Assembly (NCBI GenBank): GCA_964020085.1
Contig: OZ026601.1
Location: 7,552,835-7,616,834 of the forward strand
Direction: 5' to 3'
DNA from: Micromussa lordhowensis
Taxonomy: Eukaryota; Cnidaria; Anthozoa; Scleractinia; Lobophylliidae
DNA: 64,000 nucleotides
Shown: positions 22,123 through 64,000 of the stretch, one piece after another
Position numbering within the stretch: position 1 is the first letter of the stretch
Layout: every line of letters begins with the position of its first letter
The notes under the pieces: model-generated
Told to the model about the DNA's origin: nothing
Databases searched by the model: none
The model's input: only the letters and a program-made list of their open reading frames with translations
Program-made: the position numbers and the translations under genes

Positions 22123-22248
22123 ACACTGCATTTTATACCTTCCTCAAAATACGCACGCGACGTTGCACTGCATTTTCTTTAAATTATTTCCCTATGTTTA
22201 GTCTCTGTACACGTTACATGACTTCTGAAACCGACTAAGATGGAAACA

Positions 22249-22254
22249 TTTATT
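22249..22254 (-). terminator. Poly(A) signal AATAAA of the NRAMP gene
   Basis: AATAAA on the - strand lies 37-42 nt after the stop codon of the transporter. This implies a very short 3' UTR. No CAGUG-type iron-responsive hairpin is visible in it. Confidence 0.6.
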
Positions 22255-22290
22255 TAGTAGTTGTGTACCCAGGCGAATAAAGCTAGTACA

Positions 22291-57725
<35,435 letters not shown>

Positions 57726-57769
57726 TCCATACAGCTAGACCAATATCAGGACAGCCACATCAAAATAAA
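57726..57769 (-). other. 5' UTR part of NRAMP exon 2
   Basis: The acceptor CTCCCTTTCAG ends at 57770, and 44 nt of leader precede ATG 57725. A stop codon (TAG) lies in frame just upstream of that ATG, which supports the start. Confidence 0.75.
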
Positions 57770-58618
57770 CTGAAAGGGAGAAGGTTAACAACAGTTAAAT
57801 TTAAAATGAACAGCTAAAATTGTAGTTATCATTTACAGTTGTGTTACATCTTGATGTGCATAGTCAATATCTCTCCAGCCTGCTCGCCAGGTAAGCTAAA
57901 AACAAGAGCTGTCATAGTCAGGGATAACTGTCAACAGCTCATAACAAATATCTGCCTTTCCGAATACTGTTAAGTTATGCTAATCTTTGATTAAGACCTC
58001 AGAAAAAGAAGCTATGGCAACAGACGACACTTGTTCTACTAACTGAATACTACAAAACATGCTCAACCGCCAGCTCTGTGCGTCATGCTGAAAAACTGCT
58101 AGTCACACAAAGCAAACTGGTATGGTCACAGCTTTTGTTTTTCTTGCTTGTAAGAGCAATTATCATTTTATAGTGGTTCAGATAAACCATCAGCTTCGCA
58201 ACTTGAGGAAGGGCAAAATAAAAGTAATATATAAAACTCGAAATGGCAGCAAAACAAAACGTAACTGCTGATGAAACTCAATTGAAAACACAAGATTAAT
58301 GGCGTCCCTACTCGAGTTATAATCGTGAAATCACTCACTTACACAGAGCAAATCCCGAGTGTGGATACACTTGGAGCAAAGACTAGCCAAGCTCAAGTTT
58401 GTTACTGAATCGAACCACAGAATCCCCTCGGAATTTAAGCTTAACAGAAATATCGACTATCGAGTCGGAACCGGCATGAAAGATATCATGTCGTGAGAAA
58501 AAGAGAAACTTGAAAGGAATATACAACACACCAGCAAACGACACTACGTTACAGTCAAACTACCTAATAACGAAACAAACTCATGCTGAAGAAGGAATGA
58601 AAAAAAAACACGACTTAC

Positions 58619-58680
58619 CGGAAGATGAGACGCCATATTGATCGTGAATCAGGCCGCCATTTTGGTACCACATTCACCAA
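58619..58680 (-). promoter_or_regulatory. NRAMP leader exon and core promoter with YY1-like sites
   Basis: On the - strand the donor CCG|GTAAGT lies at 58618/58619. Upstream are two ATGGCG words, one in AAAATGGCGGCC, the consensus of YY1 sites that sit at or just after start sites of housekeeping promoters. A short upstream ORF starts in this exon. The 5' end is approximate. Confidence 0.55.
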
Positions 58681-58932
58681 TGGCATCACTTCTAATGTTG
58701 GTCAGATGGAAACGACGTTGTTCTAAACTTGCGTTTCATTGGCTTACATTTGAGTGTGTTTTTTTTCGCCGAAAGATTTTCTCATTGGAAAATTATTTAC
58801 CAGTAGATATCTCTTGAAAGAAAGTTTCTCGCAAATTAATAAGTTGGCAGGCGATCTCCATACATCAGCACGTAACACATAAAACTTTTCACCTGTGCAG
58901 GCATGAAATAACCGCGTGAAAATATTAATATT

Positions 58933-59202
58933 TCAAGCAAAATAAATGAGTAATAATAGGTCGTGCGATAGTTCGTTGTGGTACTTGTGCGAGCTATATG
59001 AATAGAAATCGCCCTCCTCTTCTGTATAAATTATAACTGGTACAGAGAAAGTTCTGTTGAAGCTTTTGTTCGAACGTTCAAGTTCATCACACATGAAGAT
59101 GATCGAAGATGGCCTTTGAGCCAAAGTCTGTATCCACGTGACGTACAGTTGCGTAATTTCCTCATTGTGAAGAATTGTAGAATCTTTTTGCAATCCGTAC
59201 AT
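58933..59202 (-). CDS. Hypothetical 89-residue ORF upstream of NRAMP
   Basis: An intact frame with balanced composition (starts MYGLQKDSTILHNEE, ends SHDLLLLIYFA), no signal peptide and a short hydrophobic end. There is no recognised family or repeat. It lies in the likely upstream regulatory region of the transporter on the same strand. Confidence 0.25.
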   Translation of the reverse strand: MYGLQKDSTILHNEEITQLYVTWIQTLAQRPSSIIFMCDELERSNKSFNRTFSVPVIIYTEEEGDFYSYSSHKYHNELSHDLLLLIYFA

Positions 59203-59596
59203 TGAAGCCTTTAAAGATGTATTTTTGACACACTGTTAAAAACTGTTAGAGTTAAACTGTGTTGCGTCAAAATCGTTCTATCGAGCGTTTTCGTGACGTC
59301 CATTTCGTTGCAGAGCGTCTAAAATAATTTACATATGTAAGCTTATGCTATTATATAATGTTTAAATGACAACTTCTAGATTAAATTTTAATATCTGATA
59401 TAATACTAGGAGGTCCTTTAAGGTTCAGGAATCCTCAGATTTGGAGTAATCGAAAGTAATATTTGGAAGCTACGTAGGTGCTGCCAGCTGGTCTGATCGA
59501 TGCTGCCACATGAGCTGTCCATTCCATCAACTTAAATATTGCACGGAGCTAAGGTTAATATCTAAATAAATGTCCCATAATCGACATTCATCATAC

Positions 59597-59645
59597 CTTG
59601 TGTTGATGCAGGAGGGTTTTCGTTCTCTTCCATCGACTTGTACAT
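59597..59645 (-). CDS. SLC11: Candidate alternative first coding exon of NRAMP
   Basis: On the - strand ATG at 59645 opens MYKSMEENENPPASTQ and reaches a good donor (CAAG|GTATGA) at 59597/59596. It ends in phase 1, the same phase as the regular first coding exon, so it could splice to 56239 in frame. Mammalian SLC11A2 is known to have an upstream alternative first exon, which makes the idea reasonable. It is otherwise unproven and could belong to another gene. Confidence 0.35.
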
Positions 59646-59699
59646 GTTTGAGATCTTCTCAGGTAAGCCGATACGCGCTTCACCGTCACACAATCACCG

Positions 59700-61400
59700 T
59701 GAATTTAATTATTTAGGGAACTGCGTCACAGCCGCACTCACGTCCAAATAAAGGCAAAATATAATTATGTTGTCGAATCGTTGGACACCGTCCAAATCTG
59801 TAAATCTATAACTTTGAACATGGACGGAAATTTACGGGGTTTTTTTTCTGCTTCTCTATTTTCAATTTGAGTGTTGGGTCCGTGTAACTATAGCAAGTAT
59901 GTTAGGTTGAAAGCATCCATATCGAGGGCCTGGGGGTGTTCCGTAGGGGGAGGGGGAGGGGTGCAAGATCGTGTATTTCTCAGAATGAGCCGGATATACA
60001 TTTTTCGTATCGGTTACAGGATAGGCTGGTTTGATACAATCACGCATAATAGATTTATGTCAGGAGAACACAATAGTGCATGAATGTGATGTCTCCATTT
60101 TAACAAGTCAAAAAAGCACCGCCTGAGCGATGGGAGATGTACTCAGTTTAAAAGGCATGATGAAGATGCTTGTTTGTGTTTGTTTGTTGTTGATATTCAG
60201 TGTTGTTGAAGTTATTATTATTTTTGTTGCTGCTGATGATCATGGATGCCAAATGGATTATTCCACTGACTTACCCTGATGGAACCCTTATTTCATTTCT
60301 TTTGTTTCTTGATGAAGACTGATTTGTAATCGGGCGGTGCTGTGAAACGTAAGTTGGTGAGCCTCTCTGAAGTAACAGTTAAAATCAATAATAGTCTCCC
60401 CCCCCCCCCAACTTCCCCTCACTCGACACTTCCCTAAAAACATTCCCTGGCTGTCATCTTTGTAACTCATAATTTTAATTTCTCCTATAGGACTTTTCTG
60501 TATATTATTTGCAAATTTCCTTCAGAATTACGTTACTTATCATCAGCTATCTATTTCAGTTTTCTATTCAATTTTATGGTTTTTACTTGTAGATAGTTCT
60601 AGTCAGTAGTTTTTTTTTAATTCGTCATTTTAAAAATACGCTCATTTAAAAGGCTTTTCAAAGAAGAGAATGGCGTTTATCTTTTTTTTCATATCTTCTT
60701 TTGTTCCAGAGATGTTCAAGTTTTCCTTTTATGCAAATTTTGTCACTGATGACGTCACTAGTTGTGCATGCGCAAGGACAGTGGTGTGAGACACAAAATC
60801 AAGAATACTGCCAATAATGAGGCAATGTGATTGAAACTTGCACCCTACGAAATATACCAGAGGGTACATATTTTGATGTTGCTATGGCAACATGCTCGGT
60901 TCCAGTCCTCTTCTTCCTCTTCAAAATCAAATATTACCATTTGCGACTTAAGAGGAAGTTTTTAAGGTCATTCAAGCTGTAGCTACCGTCAAGCTAATAG
61001 GTGCGAAGAAAATCCCAAGTTTAACACGTCTGGAAAGATAACAAATGAAAACAGCAATTGCATGGCGTTATAGGACGAAAACAAGCTTAGCGCCAAAACG
61101 AGGCTACGGGTCGTGCGAGTCTAAGAAAAGCCTCCCAAAAGGGAGGCAAAGAGCTTTACTCTTACTTAAAGTTAGTTGCATCGAAGAGATGTTGGAGGCT
61201 CCTCGTGCAGGTGGACCCGTGAGGGTTGGACTCTGCAGAGACTCTGCTCCCGTTAACCCTACCCCATGAGGGGGGTAGGGGGGAGCAGAGAACGAGGAGC
61301 ATTTTGCTTGAATTCTTTTTCGTTTTTTTTCCTTTAAATAAACATGTTTAAAACACGCGTTTTAACTTGTATCCATATCAGATGAATATATTCGAATTCG
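59700..61400. other. Intergenic region, no gene recognised
   Basis: Contains G-rich (GGGGGAGGGGGAGGGG near 59946) and poly-C (near 60400) tracts, a CTCCCAAAAGGGAG hairpin at about 61132, and only short unsupported frames. Confidence 0.4.
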
Positions 61401-61411
61401 AAATTGTCCGC

Positions 61412-61496
61412 CTTAAAGGCGGGAGAAAACATGAATAGGAGTGAAATTTGAAGCAATATTAAGAGGAAATTGTTAGGGTTACTGGTTGGAAACAGT
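61412..61496. repeat. Head fragment of the GGCGGGGGTAAAC MITE family
   Basis: AAACATGAATAGGAGTGAAATTTGAAG and GGAAATTGTTAGGGTTA motifs match the first 85 bp of the 61506 copy directly downstream. Confidence 0.6.
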
Positions 61497-61505
61497 TAAG
61501 TTCAG

Positions 61506-61916
61506 TTAAGGCGGGGGTAAACATGAATAGGCGTGAAATTTGAAGTGATATAAAAAAAGAAATTGTTAGGATTAAGATGGGTTGGAAACACTACCAGACA
61601 GTTGACCCCCGCAACAGAGAGCCCCAGGTTGGTAGGGGACTGTTTGGTATCCGTCTGCTAATTCTTCACTTCTAGATTAATCCATCAAATCTTCAACATT
61701 TCACATTTTCCTCAATTTAACCTATCTTTTGAGAAAAAATAACTCTTTCCCAAAATGCCCCAAAATCACCCAAAAATTTACACAAAACCGCCAAACAGTG
61801 GTTAATGAAATGAGCAGAGAGATTTAGTGTCGCTTGAAACGTGACCGAGATATATATTGGCAGAAAGGCCGTGTTAAGCGACGTCAAAACAGCGTTCACG
61901 TGTACCCCCGCCTTAA
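61506..61916. mobile_element. TTAA MITE, GGCGGGGGTAAAC family, copy 2
   Basis: Intact boundaries TTAAGGCGGGGGTAAAC and GTGTACCCCCGCCTTAA, about 411 bp; 90 percent or more like the 30852 copy by eye. Non-coding. Confidence 0.8.
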
Positions 61917-62399
61917 CAGGGCGAAATACCTGGTCCTATCTAAGACGTAAGCCAGACCCACCTTCCACTGGGTCTTCTCTTGAACTTTTTAACCGTATAT
62001 TTTGCCCTGACGGCCATATATCCTACTAAAAACATACTTTTAATTTTAGTTTCATTGATTCAGGTGAATTCAGATGAACTCCACGTAACTTAAGGCTTGA
62101 GTGCAGAAATAAGAGATTTGCTTGCTCAACACAGAGAAAACCCTCGTTACAATGAGCGCGATTGATTTGATTATAGTGTTTGTAACTTCTAATTTCAAAA
62201 CGTTCAATCTTTAATTTGTACTTAAGCTTCTGATTTCTGTAATTCGCGTTTGTTTCGTCACTGAGCTTGATATCCACGATAATTAAATAGTTCTGAAAGT
62301 TTAGTTTTCTTGGTGGTCATGTATTTTCAAGTTTTTTCATTTTGAACTGTTACCGTTTTGATATTTGATTTGGAAAAGCCTTTCTTTTAATTTGTACTC

Positions 62400-62914
62400 A
62401 CTATTTGTACTCACTATTCACAAAATCTTCAACATTTCACATTTTCCTCAATTTAACCTATCCTTTGAGAAAAATTCTTCACTTCAAATTTCAATTTTCC
62501 AAAGCCATCAAGTCTTCAACATTTCACATTTTCCTCAATTGAGAAAAAATATCTCTTTTACACAAAACTGCCAAACAGTGGTTAATGAGATAAGCTGGGA
62601 GATTTAGTGTCGCTTGAAACGTGATCGAGATATTCACAGAAAGGCCGTGTTAAGCGACCTCAAAACAGCTTTTACGTTTACCCCCGACTTAAATTGAGGA
62701 AAATATGAAATGTTGAAGATTTGATGGATTTGGAAAATTGAAGTTTGAAGTGAAGAATTCGTAAGACGGATACCAAACCGTCCCCTACCAACCTGGGGTT
62801 CTCTTTTGCAGGGGTCAACTGTCTGGTAGTGTTTCCAACCCATCTTAATCCTAGCAATTTCCTTTTTTTATATCACTTCAAATTTCACTGCTATTCATGT
62901 TTGCCCCCGCCTCA
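62400..62914. mobile_element. TTAA MITE, GGCGGGGGTAAAC family, two partial copies tail to tail
   Basis: 62400-62692 is the right part of the element in + orientation, ending TTTACCCCCGACTTAA. 62693-62914 is the left part in reverse, ending TTTGCCCCCGCC. Together they form a rearranged inverted pair. Confidence 0.65.
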
Positions 62915-62944
62915 GACATACCTAAGCGCTATATCTGTTTACGT

Positions 62945-63082
62945 ATTTGGCAGGTTACCCCGGTGACACGTGATTTCAGTATCACATAACCGGCTGAACC
63001 AGTAGATCATCAAACACCATATACCCACTAACGATGTGCGGTGAATGGGCATCGCTCACATATCATGCGTATTATCGAGATC
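62945..63082 (+). promoter_or_regulatory. Proximal promoter/leader of collagen-Ig-fibrinogen gene, copy 2
   Basis: It contains the block shared with copy 1 (TTTGGCAGGTTACCC, CAGTATCACATAACCGGCT). An upstream in-frame ATG at 63041 exists here but has no counterpart in copy 1. Confidence 0.5.
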
Positions 63083-64000
63083 ATGGCTGTTCAAAAGCAA
63101 AGTATGCCCTCCTTTGCTTCTGTTATTTCTGTTCTCTCCATTGTGTTTTACTGCGCCGGCTTTTTAAGAGTTGAGCTGGAACTACACGAGCAAAAGAAGA
63201 GAATAAACGCCCTTGAGAGCGATGCGGAGGTCATGTCGCCGTCAAACGACGCAGACATGAAGATAATCAAGAATGTTCCTGGTAAGTGTGACTTAAATCT
63301 AATCTAGAGTTTACAAACTGTGTTCCAATCAAGGAATACAATCATCAGAGTCATTACTTGCCCAAATGAAAATACTGTGAAAAGAGCAAGAAAAAACAAA
63401 TAGCGAATGAAGGTGATCTCCGTTTGTGATGTACAGACTCAAAGGAAACAGGGGATTACCAGGTCAAGTTTTCTTTAATCCAAAATTCACAAGAGAATAC
63501 GTTTCTGACACCTTTTTATCCTACTAAGAATAGCACAATGATAAACTAGTTCCTTATCAATCAAGCTTACAGTCGGTTTAGATATTGTCCGCACCAGGAA
63601 ATGAACAAAGGATATGTTGTTCAAGGATGCCCAGATGACAACATTTCCGGCGTTGTAGTGATGATCTCGTGAAGTTAATTAACCGAACTTAACGCTCGCT
63701 TCTCACGCAATGATGGCATCAGAGACATGCACTAAATGTTCCTCGAATTTACAAATTAGTTAATTTACAATAATCGCAAGATTTAGCTTTTTCAAAGCGC
63801 TGTGAAATGATGTGAAGGTTACGTTAGTACAAGTCTTTTTTTTAAATGCGCATTTCTTTTTTTCCTAGAAATTCAATCCTCCAAACTCCACAGACACAGC
63901 CGTCAAGTTGACCCAACTAAGAATTCGACAACAGCTCAAGGCACATCGGAAACGATTCTCAAAATCAACAAACTTTTATCTGAGGTGGGAGTGCAAATCT
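63083..64000 (+). CDS. Paralogue of the type II collagen/Ig/fibrinogen gene, 5' part (cut by window end)
   Basis: Exon 1 is 63083-63281 (start could be 63041; 63083 aligns with copy 1) and ends with donor G|GTAAGT in phase 1. Intron 1 is only 587 bp, and exon 2 starts at 63869 after TTTCCTAG. Encoded parts: the same membrane helix ([19 protein letters not shown]), the stalk helix ([11 protein letters not shown]) and the [10 protein letters not shown] segment. The collagen, Ig and fibrinogen parts would lie beyond 64000 and are inferred only from the paralogue. Differences from copy 1 are few in exon 1, so the duplication is fairly young or under constraint. Confidence 0.85.

Noticed and set aside
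22249..22290. Iron-responsive element in the NRAMP 3' UTR
   Set aside because: No CAGUGN loop with a bulged-C stem is present in this short 3' UTR.

Overview
The window looks like nuclear DNA of a cnidarian, most likely an anthozoan such as a stony coral. This rests on intron-rich genes with GT-AG splice sites, large introns, a membrane-anchored collagen/Ig/fibrinogen gene family, and a dense load of DNA-transposon derivatives, tRNA-derived SINEs and a BEL/Pao LTR retrotransposon. The species is an inference, not something the sequence proves.

Three host loci can be assembled by eye. (1) On the + strand, 993-15363, a complete four-exon gene encodes a 680-residue protein predicted as a type II membrane protein: short cytosolic tail, one membrane helix, stalk, 27 uninterrupted Gly-X-Y triplets, three Ig-like domains and a C-terminal fibrinogen-related domain. 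All three introns are phase 1. Intron 1 is inflated by several repeats and by a young BEL/Pao element (4690-12088) whose 3' LTR ends 34 bp before exon 2. (2) On the - strand, 58.68 kb down to 22.25 kb, a 24-exon SLC11/NRAMP metal-ion transporter can be traced exon by exon; its 23 coding exons sum to 1812 nt, 603 residues plus stop, with every splice phase consistent. (3) At 63083-64000 (+) the first exon and the start of the second exon of a paralogue of gene 1 are present, cut off by the window end. The two collagen/Ig/fibrinogen genes therefore flank the transporter, and the copies share a block of proximal promoter.

Layout: 1-992 upstream of gene 1; 993-15363 gene 1; 15364-22248 intergenic, repeat-rich (gene 1 and the transporter converge here); 22249-58680 transporter, with introns full of MITEs, foldback elements, SINEs, a LINE 3' end and microsatellites; 58681-63040 intergenic, with a possible alternative first exon of the transporter and a cluster of one MITE family; 63041-64000 gene 1 paralogue.

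The most unusual items are the receptor-like domain architecture and its duplication, a strictly four-residue histidine ladder in the transporter C-terminus encoded by a 12-bp minisatellite, a 1.77-kb near-perfect palindrome with 9-bp target duplications carrying mirrored copies of a promoter plus two mini-exons, a nested set of three 101-bp MITE units inside a larger foldback element, and a strong regional excess of the palindromic octamer TACATGTA between about 37 and 57.5 kb.
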